Positions 9,157 through 19,225 of a stretch of 64,000 nucleotides of DNA are shown piece after piece. Origin of the DNA: Microbulbifer salipaludis (GTDB taxonomy: Bacteria; Pseudomonadota; Gammaproteobacteria; Pseudomonadales; Cellvibrionaceae). The stretch is taken from assembly GCF_017303155.1 (NCBI RefSeq), contig NZ_JAEKJR010000002.1, positions 1,550,001 to 1,614,000 of the forward strand. The letters are read 5' to 3'. The translations under genes and the position numbers were made by a program. Within the stretch, counting starts at the first letter, position 1, and the number at the start of each line of letters is the position of its first letter. The notes under the pieces were generated by a model. That model made no database searches. It was not told the DNA's origin and saw only the letters and a program-made list of their open reading frames with translations.

Positions 9157-10346
9157 GGTTTTTCCATCTCCCGTAGCGTGTGTATCTCTTCCGTGAAATC
9201 GATGCCCACCGGGCACCAGGTGATACAACGGCCGCAACCCACACAGCCCGAAGTGCCAAATTGATCGTGCCAGGTGGCCAGCTTGTGGGTCATCCACTGG
9301 CGGTATCGGCTTTTTGTATCCGGTCGCACGGAGCCACCACTGATATAGCTGAACTCCCCGGTAAAGCAGGAATCCCAGCGCTCCCAGCGCTCTGCGTGCT
9401 CACCACTGAGGTCTGTGCTGTCTTCAACCGTGGAGCAGAAGCAGGTGGGGCAAGCCATGGTGCAGTTGGCACAGGACAGACAGCGGTCTGCAACTTGCTC
9501 CCACAGCGGACTGTCATAGTTGCGATACAGCAGGTCCTTGACGTCAGCGCTATTAAACTGGCGAGGCCCGCTCTCCATCTTTTGTACAGCACCGCGCACA
9601 GCGCTCTCTTCTGCGTTGCGTTGTGCTTCCGTGGCGGGTGTCAGCGGCAGGTCGCCGAGAATGTCGCGGCCTTGTTGCGAGCCGCTCCCGATGAGGAAGT
9701 AGTGTTCGCCATCACCGATCACCTCGGTCATGGTGAGATCCGCGGGTAACGTCACCCTCGGGCCGGTGTTCATCGCGGTGCAGAAACAGGTGGCCGCGGG
9801 CGCAGTGCAATTGACGGCGATCAGCAGCGCGTTGTCCCGTCGTTCGCTGTAACTTTCGTTTTGGAATGATCCGCCGGAGAATACTCGGTCCTGAATTTCG
9901 ATGGCGTGCAGTTCACAGCTGCGCACGCCAAGAAAGGCCACGCGCGGTGCGACGTCTATGACTTCCACAAAGTTCAGGTCGCCATCCGATTGCCGGGCCT
10001 GCCACACCTGGCGTCGCGGCAACTGCAGGAACTGTTTCCATGCGCCCGCGCCTACGGCATAGGCGAAATAGGCTGGCGTGTTATTGCGCAACAGGCGGTA
10101 GTGGCCTTTTTCCTGCTGGTCCGAGCAACCCTGCGGTAGATCCGCGCTGGTGTGAATTTCTCCATAGGTGATGGCCCCGTCTTTGACGGTTGGACCGATT
10201 ACCTTGTGCCCGCGCGCGCGGATGGCCTGGATAAGTAACTCCAGATCCTCTGCCCGTAGTACGTGATCTTGTACCGTCACATGGCCCCCAGCGGAAAGGT
10301 CTGCGCGCGTAGTCCGCCGTTTGCGTGGCTGGACTAATGTAGGCAC
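9153..10346 (-). CDS. hydB: Hydrogenase beta subunit, 4Fe-4S ferredoxin-like
   Basis: Beta subunit that carries two [4Fe-4S] clusters and links the hydrogenase small subunit to the flavin subunit. The 397-aa protein has an N-terminal region similar to anaerobic sulfite reductase subunit A ([25 protein letters not shown]) and a C-terminal dicluster domain with [16 protein letters not shown] and [12 protein letters not shown]. The listed start is a GTG with poor upstream signal; an alternative GTG at 10280 follows a GGGGG stretch. It is the first gene of the operon. Only 75 nt separate it from the ATPase gene upstream, and I could not identify a convincing promoter there, so read-through is possible. 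Confidence 0.92.
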   Translation of the reverse strand: MPTLVQPRKRRTTRADLSAGGHVTVQDHVLRAEDLELLIQAIRARGHKVIGPTVKDGAITYGEIHTSADLPQGCSDQQEKGHYRLLRNNTPAYFAYAVGAGAWKQFLQLPRRQVWQARQSDGDLNFVEVIDVAPRVAFLGVRSCELHAIEIQDRVFSGGSFQNESYSERRDNALLIAVNCTAPAATCFCTAMNTGPRVTLPADLTMTEVIGDGEHYFLIGSGSQQGRDILGDLPLTPATEAQRNAEESAVRGAVQKMESGPRQFNSADVKDLLYRNYDSPLWEQVADRCLSCANCTMACPTCFCSTVEDSTDLSGEHAERWERWDSCFTGEFSYISGGSVRPDTKSRYRQWMTHKLATWHDQFGTSGCVGCGRCITWCPVGIDFTEEIHTLREMEKP

Positions 10347-10421
10347 ACCAATTATTTACTCAGAGTGTAGGAACCATCGGTCACTCTTGAGAGGAAATAG
10401 ATGACAATGTGCCTGCGATGG

Positions 10422-13109
10422 CTAACGCCAGCTGCGGGTAAAACGTAGCAGCAGCTCCATCGCCAGCACTTGCAGTAGCGCAATCGCCAGCAATGCGGTC
10501 CACTGCACGGCACTGACCGGTGATACACCGAGCACTTCCTGCATCAAGGGTGAATACAGGCAAAGGATGTGGATGCCCTGCGCAGCCAGGGTGCCCAGCA
10601 ACAAAATCGGGTTCGAAAAAAATGGCTGACGAAAAATTGAACGGTGCTCTGACCGGCTATTGAATACCTGTACATTTTCAAACAGCACCATTAACAACAG
10701 GACACTGTTGCGCGCCGCCTCCACCTCCCAACCGTGCTGTAGCAGCCAGTAAAAACTGGTGAACGCAAGCCCGCCCATCACTACGCCCGACACCAGCACA
10801 CGACGTAGCATCACGGGATTGAACAGGGGTTCCTGCGGCGGCCGTGGCGGTCGTCGCATTTCATCGCCTTCACCCGGCTCCAGGGCGAGCCCCACATTCT
10901 GAATACTGTTGGTGACCAGGTTCAGCCACAGCAGTTGCACCGCCGTCAGCGGCAGTGGCATGCCGAAAATCGTGCTGAGAATAAACAACACCACTTCGGC
11001 TGCGCCGGTAGAAATCAGGAAGAAGATCACCTTGCGGATATTTCGGTAGGCAATCCGCCCCTCCTCGATACCCGCCACCACCGAGGCGAAGTTATCATCG
11101 GTCAACAGAACGTCAGCGGATTCTTTCGCCACTTCCGTGCCCTGCTCCCCCATGGCCACACCCACGTGCGCGCTGCTTAGTGCCGGTGCGTCATTCACGC
11201 CGTCGCCGGTCACTGCCACAAACTGCCCCTGATGCTGTAGCGACTGGACGATGGTGAGTTTCTGTTCCGGCGACACCCGCGCGTAAACCCGCGTATCTGC
11301 GGTGAGCGCATCCAGTGCCCCTGCTCCCTGTGCCTCCGCCCGCGCCAGCTCTACGCCGGTCACTGGTTTGTCTTCGCTGTCCGCCAGGCTCAATTCCTGC
11401 GCGATGGAGAGCGCCGTGCGCGGATGATCGCCGGTGACCATACACACATGAATACCGGCGGCCCGGCACTGGGCGATTGCGGCCGCAGCCTCCGGGCGCA
11501 AGGGATCGAACATGCCTACCAGTCCCAGCAGACATAGCCCGCGCAGGTTTTCCGGGACAAAGTGATCGGCCGCGCCGCCCTCCCCATCGGCAAATGCCAG
11601 CACCCGTGCGCCCTGCTCGGCAAGGCGTGCCATCGCCGATAGCGCCAGGTCTGTATCCAATGGTCGATCACCATCGATTGTGGCCATGCGCTCGCACATG
11701 GGCAGCAGTTTCTCCAGCGCGCCTTTGACGCAAATCAACGTACCTTGCCCCTGAGCTTTGGAATGCAGTGTCGCGGCAAAGCCGAGCGCGGGTTCGTAGT
11801 GTATCTGTGCCTGCTGCGGCCACTGCGCTTCGAGCGCGCGGCGCGTCAAACCCACCTTGTGCGCCATCACCAACAGGGCCTGATCCACCGCATCGCCACT
11901 GCTGTGCCACTCCCCATTGTCGAGTGGGCGTAACTCCGCTTCGTTACACAGCGCCGCCACCGTGGCAAGGCGTGTCACACGGGTATCGCCATGCTCGGGT
12001 AACTCCGCGGCTGAGGGCAATTTACCGCCATCAAGGGTGACGCTCACATCGTCACAGAACGCAATTTTGCGTGCCGTCAGGTGGTTCTCGGTCAGGGTGC
12101 CGGTCTTGTCCGTTGCGATCACGGTACAGGAGCCCAGGCTCTCAATCGCGACCAGCTTGCGCACAATCACATGGCGCTTGACCATGCGCCGTGTGCCGAC
12201 CGAGAGCACCAGTGTCAGGGCCATCGGCAGGCCCTCGGGAATTGCCGACACCGCGAGGGCCACGGCCGTCATAAAGATCACCATTGGATCCGTGTTGCGG
12301 GCAATCTCTATCGCCGCCAAAACGGCGATGGCCACCAGTAGTGCAATGGTCAGCTTTTTACTGAAACGATCAATACGCTGGAACAGGGGTGGCGTGGCTG
12401 CCTGTGCGACTTCCATGGTCTGGCTGAGCTTGCCCATTTCGGTATGCAACCCCGTAGCGGTGACCAGCGCGCGGCCACGGCCGGCGGCAACCAGGGTGCC
12501 CGCATAGCAGAGGTTGATCCGCTCGGCGATCGGTGAGCGCGGGTCGCAGAGCAATTCGCTATTTTTGAACACCGGCAGGGACTCGCCGGTAAGTACCGAT
12601 TCGTCCACTTCCAGGCCATCGGATTCCAGCAAGCGCATATCCGCGGGGACCCGGTCCCCCGAGCTGAGTAAAACCTGATCACCCGGTACCAGATTCTCCG
12701 CGGAGATTTCCGAAACCTCGCCATCGCGTACCACCCGTGTACGAATGACCATCAACCTGCGCAGGGCCTGGGCGCTGCGGTTGGCATGGCTTTCCTGCAG
12801 CGCGCCGATCAGTGCATTCAGCAGCAGAATCAACCCAATGAAAGAGGCATCCGCATACTTTCCGGCCACCAGTGATACCACCATCGCCGCCAGTAACACA
12901 TAAATCAGTGGGCTGATGAATTGGCGGACGAACAGACGCAGGAATCCCGTCAGCCGCGGATGAGGCAGTGTGTTGGCACCGTATTGATCGAGGCGCAGGG
13001 AAGCTTCGGTATCACTCAACCCCGACCGTCCACTGTGCAGGCGAGTTGTGGCCTCCTCTGCGGTCAGGTGATGCCACGGATCCATGTGGTCGGAAGCGGA
13101 ATTGCGCAT
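10422..13109 (-). CDS. P-type cation-transporting ATPase (PII type)
   Basis: ATP-driven cation pump of the Ca2+/Na+-type ATPase family, about 895 aa. Visible motifs: actuator TGES, AIPEGLP in the fourth membrane helix, phosphorylation site DKTGTLTEN (Asp about residue 334), GDGVNDAPAL, and a C-terminal helix bundle with LVTNSIQNVGLALEPGEGD. The PEGLP motif argues for Ca2+, Na+/K+ or a similar hard cation, and no heavy-metal CPx motif is present. The exact ion is not assignable. Two ATG starts (13109, 13085) are possible and neither has a strong Shine-Dalgarno. It precedes the hydrogenase operon on the same strand and is divergent from the DsbD-like gene. Confidence 0.9.
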   Translation of the reverse strand: MRNSASDHMDPWHHLTAEEATTRLHSGRSGLSDTEASLRLDQYGANTLPHPRLTGFLRLFVRQFISPLIYVLLAAMVVSLVAGKYADASFIGLILLLNALIGALQESHANRSAQALRRLMVIRTRVVRDGEVSEISAENLVPGDQVLLSSGDRVPADMRLLESDGLEVDESVLTGESLPVFKNSELLCDPRSPIAERINLCYAGTLVAAGRGRALVTATGLHTEMGKLSQTMEVAQAATPPLFQRIDRFSKKLTIALLVAIAVLAAIEIARNTDPMVIFMTAVALAVSAIPEGLPMALTLVLSVGTRRMVKRHVIVRKLVAIESLGSCTVIATDKTGTLTENHLTARKIAFCDDVSVTLDGGKLPSAAELPEHGDTRVTRLATVAALCNEAELRPLDNGEWHSSGDAVDQALLVMAHKVGLTRRALEAQWPQQAQIHYEPALGFAATLHSKAQGQGTLICVKGALEKLLPMCERMATIDGDRPLDTDLALSAMARLAEQGARVLAFADGEGGAADHFVPENLRGLCLLGLVGMFDPLRPEAAAAIAQCRAAGIHVCMVTGDHPRTALSIAQELSLADSEDKPVTGVELARAEAQGAGALDALTADTRVYARVSPEQKLTIVQSLQHQGQFVAVTGDGVNDAPALSSAHVGVAMGEQGTEVAKESADVLLTDDNFASVVAGIEEGRIAYRNIRKVIFFLISTGAAEVVLFILSTIFGMPLPLTAVQLLWLNLVTNSIQNVGLALEPGEGDEMRRPPRPPQEPLFNPVMLRRVLVSGVVMGGLAFTSFYWLLQHGWEVEAARNSVLLLMVLFENVQVFNSRSEHRSIFRQPFFSNPILLLGTLAAQGIHILCLYSPLMQEVLGVSPVSAVQWTALLAIALLQVLAMELLLRFTRSWR

Positions 13110-13345
13110 TCTTTTGTTGTTAGCTGCGAGTGAAGGGCGGCAGAAACCATCCATTACCTGCAAAAATAGCAGCACCCGGGTCAACCATATTGTTTTGCGG
13201 CTTGAACAGGTGCCACTCCAACGTACATATCGGCAGGAGCTGCCACACCCCAGGCACGGAAATACCCTCCGTCACGGTGGCTCGCCCAGGGCGGCTATGG
13301 TTTGAATTTAACACTACATCGAATGATTCAAGTACAAGCCTGCCG

Positions 13346-14485
13346 ATGAAAACCGTGACAATTGGATGGTTGTGGATCCTGGCAATCTTTCCGCTGCTGT
13401 TGGCAGAAGCGCGACTACCCCCAACGGTACCCGGAGATGCAACTGCATCGCCGACGAAGACGCTCGAGGTATTTGTGCGCGATGGCTGCCCCCACTGCGC
13501 TGATGCGAAAGCGTATCTGCCGCAATTGCAAACACGCTATCCAGACCTGCAGATCGTGTATCGCTCATTGGATACAGATCCGCGCGCGGCAGAAGATCTT
13601 GCCCGGCACTCCCGCCTTGTGGGTGAATGGCCACCGGGCGTACCCACCTTTGTGATTGAGGGGCGCGTTCTGGTGGGTTTTGTCAGTGGGGCACACACCG
13701 GGCCGGAACTGGACCGCCTGATCACGGGCGGTACTGCACGGCCGGAAGCGACTGCAAAAACCGGATTTCGCGGCCTCAGTGCAGAGCGGCTCGGGCTACC
13801 ACTTTTCACCATCGCGCTCGGCCTCGTCGATGGTTTCAACCCCTGTGCAATGTGGGTGCTGTTATTTCTGCTATCTCTTCTGGTGCGACTAAGGGACCGA
13901 CGTCGCATGGCATTGATTGCGGGGACATTTGTGTTCGTCAGTGGTGCCATCTACTACGCGTTTATGGCCGCCTGGCTCAACCTGTTTTTACTGGTAGGGT
14001 TCTCACACTGGCTGCGCTGGTTGCTGGCTGGCATTGCCGTGGTGATCGGTATCGTGAACTTGCGGGATTCTTTTGCTGGTAACCACGGCTATACCCTGGC
14101 CATTCCATCGTCCGCGAAACCGGGGATTTACGCGCGGGCACGCAAGGTGCTGCGCGCAGACAGGCTCATCGCTTCGATGATCGGTGTGGCGTTACTGGCG
14201 GTACTGGTGAATGTGATTGAATTGCTGTGTACCGCCGGCCTGCCGGCCATTTACACCGCGGTTCTCGCCCAGCAGGATCTTAGCGGCTCGGCCTATTATG
14301 GTTATCTGGGGCTGTATATTCTGGCCTACATTGCCGATGATGCGCTGATGGTCACTCTTGCAGTCATGGCCCTCGGTAGCGGCAAGTTATCCGCGCGCGG
14401 GGGACGCTGGCTTAAATGTATCAGCGGTGTGGTAATGCTGTTACTGGGCCTGACGATGCTGTTTTTCCCGCAAATACTGGTATAA
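13346..14485 (+). CDS. Thioredoxin-fold plus CcdA/DsbD-like membrane thiol reductase
   Basis: A 379-aa membrane protein. It begins with a hydrophobic signal segment, followed by a glutaredoxin/thioredoxin-like domain with active site CPHC (around residues 50-53) and the cis-proline stretch GVPTFVIEG. The second half is a multi-helix membrane domain with a cysteine in GFNPCAMW and another in ELLCTAGLPAIY. These two positions match the paired membrane cysteines of DsbD/CcdA. It probably moves reducing power across the inner membrane to its own extracytoplasmic thioredoxin domain. The start ATG precedes the signal segment; a longer upstream frame overlaps the ATPase gene and is rejected. Confidence 0.82.
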   Translation: MKTVTIGWLWILAIFPLLLAEARLPPTVPGDATASPTKTLEVFVRDGCPHCADAKAYLPQLQTRYPDLQIVYRSLDTDPRAAEDLARHSRLVGEWPPGVPTFVIEGRVLVGFVSGAHTGPELDRLITGGTARPEATAKTGFRGLSAERLGLPLFTIALGLVDGFNPCAMWVLLFLLSLLVRLRDRRRMALIAGTFVFVSGAIYYAFMAAWLNLFLLVGFSHWLRWLLAGIAVVIGIVNLRDSFAGNHGYTLAIPSSAKPGIYARARKVLRADRLIASMIGVALLAVLVNVIELLCTAGLPAIYTAVLAQQDLSGSAYYGYLGLYILAYIADDALMVTLAVMALGSGKLSARGGRWLKCISGVVMLLLGLTMLFFPQILV

Positions 14486-14529
14486 CTGTCGGGTAGTGCA
14501 CTGGAATATTCCGAGAATCGGAGCCCTTA

Positions 14530-15246
14530 ATGACCGACGACAAGTATCCAGCGATTCGCGCGGAAGGCCTCACCAAAACCTATGGGAGTGGCGAGTCCAC
14601 GGTATACGCGCTGCGGGGGGTGAGCCTTTCCGTGTTGCGCGGCGAGATGGTCGTGCTGCTGGGCCCTTCGGGCAGTGGCAAATCCACCCTGCTGAATATC
14701 CTCGGGGGCCTCGACTCACCTTCTGCGGGCCAGGTATTTTTCGACCAGGACGAGTTGACCGGGTTCGATGATCGTCATCTGACGCAGTTCCGCCGCGAAT
14801 ATGTAGGCTTCGTCTTCCAGTTTTACAACCTGATCCCGAGCCTCACGGCACGGGAAAACGTCGCGCTGGTGACGGAAATCGCGCGGGAGCCGATGACGCC
14901 GGAGCAGGCCCTGGAACTGGTGGGGCTGGGCAAACGAATGGATCATTTCCCCGCGCAGCTGTCCGGTGGTGAGCAACAGCGAGTTGCCATTGCTCGCGCA
15001 ATCGCAAAGCAGCCGCGCGTACTGTTGTGCGACGAGCCCACCGGTGCGTTGGACAGTAAAACCGGCATTGTCGTGCTTGAGGCCATCGCGCGGGTCAACC
15101 GCGAACTGGGCACCACCACTATGGTGATCACCCATAACGCGGCCATCGCGAACATGGCGGATCGAATCCTGACCATGGGAGACGGCCAGATACAGCGCAC
15201 CGAACTCAATGCGCACCCCTGCGCGCCGGCAGAGCTCAGCTGGTAA
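14530..15246 (+). CDS. ABC transporter ATP-binding protein, LolD/MacB type
   Basis: 238-aa ATPase that powers the permease encoded 6 nt downstream. Walker A is GPSGSGKST, the signature [14 protein letters not shown], and Walker [12 protein letters not shown]; the H-loop is in VITHNAA. The [14 protein letters not shown] region and size match LolD/MacB/FtsE-class ATPases, which drive mechanotransmission rather than classic substrate import. It forms a three-gene unit with the permease and HlyD-family adaptor that follow. The substrate cannot be inferred. Confidence 0.93.
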   Translation: MTDDKYPAIRAEGLTKTYGSGESTVYALRGVSLSVLRGEMVVLLGPSGSGKSTLLNILGGLDSPSAGQVFFDQDELTGFDDRHLTQFRREYVGFVFQFYNLIPSLTARENVALVTEIAREPMTPEQALELVGLGKRMDHFPAQLSGGEQQRVAIARAIAKQPRVLLCDEPTGALDSKTGIVVLEAIARVNRELGTTTMVITHNAAIANMADRILTMGDGQIQRTELNAHPCAPAELSW

Positions 15247-15252
15247 CGGTCG

Positions 15253-17649
15253 GTGATCGAGTTTCTGCAACCACTGGACCGCAAGCTCGCGCGCGACCTC
15301 TGGGCCATTAAGGGCCAGGCGTTGGCCATTGCGGTTGTGATTGGCTGCGGGATCGGCATGTACCTGATGTCGAAAGGTATGCTGGCGTCATTGGCCGATA
15401 CCCGCGCGGCCTACTACGAACGCTACCGCTTTGCCGACGTGTGGGCGCCGGTGAAGCGTGCGCCGAATGCACAGCTGGCCCATATCACCGAGCTGCCCGG
15501 TGTACGGCGTGCGGAAACCCGTATCCGCGCCGGTGTGATTCTCGATGTCGCGGGCGCCGCCGCACCGATCATCGGCGAAATACAGTCCCTGCCCGTCATC
15601 CGCGGGCCCCATATCAACGACTTTGTGTTGCGTCGCGGGCGCTATCCCGATCCGGTACGCGAAGAAGAAGTGCTCGCGCTGGAGGCCTTTGCGGAGGCCC
15701 ACAATCTGCAACCCGGTGATCACGTCCATGCGATCCTCAATGGTACCAAAAAACAACTGACCATCAGCGGTATTGCCCTGTCCCCGGAGTACGTCTACGC
15801 GATTTCGCCCGGTGAAATAGTGCCAGACAAGAAACGCTTCGGGGTGTTGTGGATGAACCGGGAGGCGCTCGCCAATGCCTTTGATCTGGACGGCGCATTC
15901 AATGAAGTGGTGCTGCTGACCTCGACCGGAGAACAGCAGGACGCACTGCTCGACCAGCTCGACTTGCTACTCAAACGCTATGGCGCCACCGGAGCCTACG
16001 GGCGGGATCAGCAGATTTCCGACCAGTTCCTCACCAATGAGATCGACCAGCTGGAAACCATGGGGCGCCTGTTGCCGCCCATCTTTTTATTGGTGGCCGC
16101 CTTTCTTCTGAATGTGGTCATTGGCCGGCTGGTAGATACCGAGCGGGAGCAGATCGGGCTGCTCAAGGCCTTCGGCTACAGCAACCGCACCGTTGCCCTG
16201 CACTACCTGAAAATGATCGGGGCCATTACCGCTCTGGGTATCGTGATCGGCATCGCGCTGGGCTTGTGGCTCGGGCACGGTCTGGCGCGCATGTACATGG
16301 ATTACTTCAAGTTCCCGTTTCTTCTGTTTCGCGCGCCGCCCGATGTCTATCTGGCAGGTATCGGTTTCAGCGTGCTGGTTTCTGCCGCCGGTACCTTTAC
16401 CGCCGTACGTAAGGTGGTGCGCCTGGACCCGGCGGTGGCGATGGTGCCGCCGCCGCCACCGGATTACAGCCGTTCCGGCCACTGGTTTGGCGCGCTCACC
16501 CACCGTCTCGAACGGGCGGCCCGCGGTATCGACCAGCCTTCGCGGATGATTCTGCGGCACCTTTATCGCTGGCCAAAGCGCGCGGCCATGACCTGTATCG
16601 GCATCGCTATGTCGATGGGGCTACTGATCGGCTCCAGCTTTTCCCTCGACGCGATGATGGTGATGGTGGACGTCAGCTTTAACGTGATTGATCGCCAGGA
16701 TGTGACGGTCAACTTCGTCGAGCCGCGCAATATCCGCGCGGTCCAGGATGTGCTGCACGCCCCGGGGGCTCTGAGTGCTGAGCCCTTCCGTGCAATTCCC
16801 GCGGTATTGCGCAATGGCCCCCGCAACCGTCGCGAAGCGGTTATCGGGCTCACACCAGACGCGGAGTTGAGCCGCGTGGTGGATACCAATTTGAACCCTG
16901 TCCCGCTGCCGGACTTTGGCATCGTGCTGTCAGACAAACTGGCGGAGCTGCTGGATATCACGACCGGTGAGACCCTGCGGCTGGAGGTGCGTACCGGGCG
17001 GCGCCCCGAGGTCGATGTGGTAGTGAGCGGGATCGTGAAGACTTATATGGGCACCACCGCCTACATGGACCTTGCAGAAATGAACCGGATGATGCGCGAC
17101 GACGCAGTAATTTCCGGCACCTACCTGCTTATTGACCCTGAACAGACCGATGCGTTTTACCGCGCACTCAAGAACACCCCGGTGGTCGCCGGGGTCAGTT
17201 TGCAGGAACAGGCGCAGGATGCGTTTTACGAAACACTGCAGGAAAGCCTCGGCACCTTTGTGTTTTTCAATACCCTGTTTGCAGGTCTGATCGCGCTTGG
17301 GGTGGTGTACAACAGCGCACGGATATCGCTCTCGGAACGGGGGCGGGAGCTCGCCAGCTTACGGGTGCTTGGACTGACCCGCGGGGAGGTTTCGTATATT
17401 CTGCTGGGAGAACTGGCATTACTTACGGTGTGCGCCCTGCCGTTGGGGGCGCTGCTGGGCTACCTGCTCGCCTGGACGCTGGTGCAGTCGTTCAGCACCG
17501 AACTGTTCCGAATTCCGTTGATCATCAGCCCTTCTACCTATGGGTATGCCGCGCTGGTGGTGCTGCTTTCGGCGCTGGCCTCGAGTCTGCTGGTGCACCG
17601 ACGTATTCAGCAGCTTGACCTGATCGCGGTACTGAAAACCCGGGAGTAA
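15253..17649 (+). CDS. FtsX-like ABC transporter permease
   Basis: 798-aa membrane protein with two FtsX-type permease units: a membrane helix near residues 22-42 followed by a large extracytoplasmic domain, a helix cluster around 275-400, a second insertion helix near 440-460, another extracytoplasmic domain, and a final helix cluster from about 680. This is the duplicated DevC/LolCE-like layout. Translation starts at GTG close behind the ATPase stop, suggesting coupling. With the adaptor downstream, the system is probably a periplasmic-domain ABC exporter or remodelling machine that may reach an outer-membrane channel encoded elsewhere. Confidence 0.9.
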   Translation: MIEFLQPLDRKLARDLWAIKGQALAIAVVIGCGIGMYLMSKGMLASLADTRAAYYERYRFADVWAPVKRAPNAQLAHITELPGVRRAETRIRAGVILDVAGAAAPIIGEIQSLPVIRGPHINDFVLRRGRYPDPVREEEVLALEAFAEAHNLQPGDHVHAILNGTKKQLTISGIALSPEYVYAISPGEIVPDKKRFGVLWMNREALANAFDLDGAFNEVVLLTSTGEQQDALLDQLDLLLKRYGATGAYGRDQQISDQFLTNEIDQLETMGRLLPPIFLLVAAFLLNVVIGRLVDTEREQIGLLKAFGYSNRTVALHYLKMIGAITALGIVIGIALGLWLGHGLARMYMDYFKFPFLLFRAPPDVYLAGIGFSVLVSAAGTFTAVRKVVRLDPAVAMVPPPPPDYSRSGHWFGALTHRLERAARGIDQPSRMILRHLYRWPKRAAMTCIGIAMSMGLLIGSSFSLDAMMVMVDVSFNVIDRQDVTVNFVEPRNIRAVQDVLHAPGALSAEPFRAIPAVLRNGPRNRREAVIGLTPDAELSRVVDTNLNPVPLPDFGIVLSDKLAELLDITTGETLRLEVRTGRRPEVDVVVSGIVKTYMGTTAYMDLAEMNRMMRDDAVISGTYLLIDPEQTDAFYRALKNTPVVAGVSLQEQAQDAFYETLQESLGTFVFFNTLFAGLIALGVVYNSARISLSERGRELASLRVLGLTRGEVSYILLGELALLTVCALPLGALLGYLLAWTLVQSFSTELFRIPLIISPSTYGYAALVVLLSALASSLLVHRRIQQLDLIAVLKTRE

Positions 17650-17732
17650 GCTAGCGGTGCTTTGTAGCGGGACGGTAAAGAATCAGGCACCCGGCAAAAA
17701 AGTAGGACCAAGGGGGAAAACACAGAAGCGCT

Positions 17733-18959
17733 ATGGGCCACAAACTGTTCAAACGTATCACCGGTCTGCTGATTGTACTCGGCCTGCTGGCGTTCTTTAT
17801 CTACGCATTTTCCCCCAAACCGGTACCGGTCGATATGACCGAGGTCTCCCGCGGGCCCATGCAGGTTGCCGTTTCCGATGAGGGCTACACCCGGGTGCAC
17901 GATGTGTTTGTGGTGTCGGCACCGGTCACCGGCTACCTGCTGCGCATACAGCGCGAAGTGGGCGATGCAGTAGAAACCGGCGCTACACCACTGGTGGAAT
18001 TACTGCCCACACATCCGCAGTTCCTCGACGAGCGTGGGCGCAGCCAGGCGCAGGCGGCAATCCGCAGTGCCGAGGCGGCTCTGAAGCTTTCCAGTGCGGA
18101 GCGCCGAGATGCGGAAGCCCGGCTTAATTTTGCCCGCGCTGACGCCAGGCGCGCGCGCAAGCTGGGGACCAAGGGTCACATTTCTCAAGTGGAAGTCGAG
18201 CGCATTGAGCTGGCACTGGACAGCGCCGAGGCTGCCCGGGATACCGCCCGCGCCGCCGAAGGGGTAAGTCAGAGCGAGCTCGAAAATGCCCGTGCGGCCT
18301 TGATCGAGCCCCAGCCGGGGGCACCCTTGATGCGCAAGGAAAAGCTCGTCCAGGTTACCGCCCCGGTTTCCGGGCGTGTACTGCGGCTGCTGCAGGAAAG
18401 TGAGCGCGTGGTACCGGTGGGCACACCGCTGCTGGAAATCGGCAACCCCGCTGAACTGGAAATTGTCATCGATCTGCTCTCCCGGGATGCCGTGCGGGTG
18501 CAGCCGAGCGCACCGGTCAAGATCACCAACTGGGGGGGCGATGCGCCACTGCATGGGCGGGTGCGGCTTATCGAGCCCTTTGGGTTTACCAAGATCTCGG
18601 CACTAGGTATTGAAGAGCAGCGGGTCAATGTGATCGTGGATTTTGTGGACCCGAAAGACACCTGGTCGCGGCTGGGGCACGGTTACCGGGTGGACGCTGC
18701 CATTGAAACCTGGCGCGCTGACGATGTGGTACAGGTACCGACTGGCGCCCTCTTCCGCCACCAGAAATCCTGGGCATTGTTTCGGGTCATGGGTGGCCGC
18801 GCGGTGCGCACGGAAATAGAGGTTGGCCACAATAACGGGCAAATGGCCGAAGTACTGTCGGGGGTGACCCCCGGCGAAGTCGTCGTCCTCCACCCCAGTG
18901 AACGGATTGCGGACGGTGTGAAGGTGGTACGGCGCACGCAGCTAGGGTCGGCGTTGTAA
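17733..18959 (+). CDS. HlyD-family periplasmic adaptor protein
   Basis: 408-aa membrane-fusion protein. It has an N-terminal signal anchor (residues 8-27), a lipoyl-like half (VFVVSAPVTGYLLRI), a long alpha-helical hairpin rich in Ala, Arg and Glu (about 95-190, coiled-coil-like), the second lipoyl half (VTAPVSGRVLRLLQ) and a beta-barrel. It completes the ABC export unit with the two genes before it, linking the inner-membrane complex to the outer membrane. An 83-nt gap precedes it, so it may have its own ribosome-binding signal but probably shares the transcript. Confidence 0.9.
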   Translation: MGHKLFKRITGLLIVLGLLAFFIYAFSPKPVPVDMTEVSRGPMQVAVSDEGYTRVHDVFVVSAPVTGYLLRIQREVGDAVETGATPLVELLPTHPQFLDERGRSQAQAAIRSAEAALKLSSAERRDAEARLNFARADARRARKLGTKGHISQVEVERIELALDSAEAARDTARAAEGVSQSELENARAALIEPQPGAPLMRKEKLVQVTAPVSGRVLRLLQESERVVPVGTPLLEIGNPAELEIVIDLLSRDAVRVQPSAPVKITNWGGDAPLHGRVRLIEPFGFTKISALGIEEQRVNVIVDFVDPKDTWSRLGHGYRVDAAIETWRADDVVQVPTGALFRHQKSWALFRVMGGRAVRTEIEVGHNNGQMAEVLSGVTPGEVVVLHPSERIADGVKVVRRTQLGSAL

Positions 18960-18962
18960 TAT

Positions 18963-18992
18963 CAGGATAGTACCGCTCAGGATAGTACCGCT
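18963..18992. repeat. Perfect 15-bp tandem repeat after the adaptor gene
   Basis: CAGGATAGTACCGCT occurs twice head to tail directly after the stop codon of the HlyD-family gene, followed by a related GTAGTATCGC. The rest of the 266-bp spacer before the MscS gene shows no clear promoter or terminator to me. Confidence 0.8.
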
Positions 18993-19225
18993 GTAGTATC
19001 GCGCCGCCGCTTCCGTTGGGTCCCCTGCCCCGGGGTTGATGCACAAAACAGGTCGCTCCCGGTTGCGGCAATTTCATCGACTCGGATACACTCCCGCCAA
19101 ATTCCACCCGGGCCTGGTTCCGGCACGCCATAATTTTCAAACAGTCCGCCGTTCGGGATACCCTCACGCCAGCGCTAGGCGCGGGCGATAACGGCCACCA
19201 CCTGCACCGCATTACCGAGCCCCCG

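Noticed and set aside
10347..10421. FNR or NarL site ahead of the hydrogenase operon
   Set aside because: No TTGAT-N4-ATCAA-like palindrome is present in this spacer.
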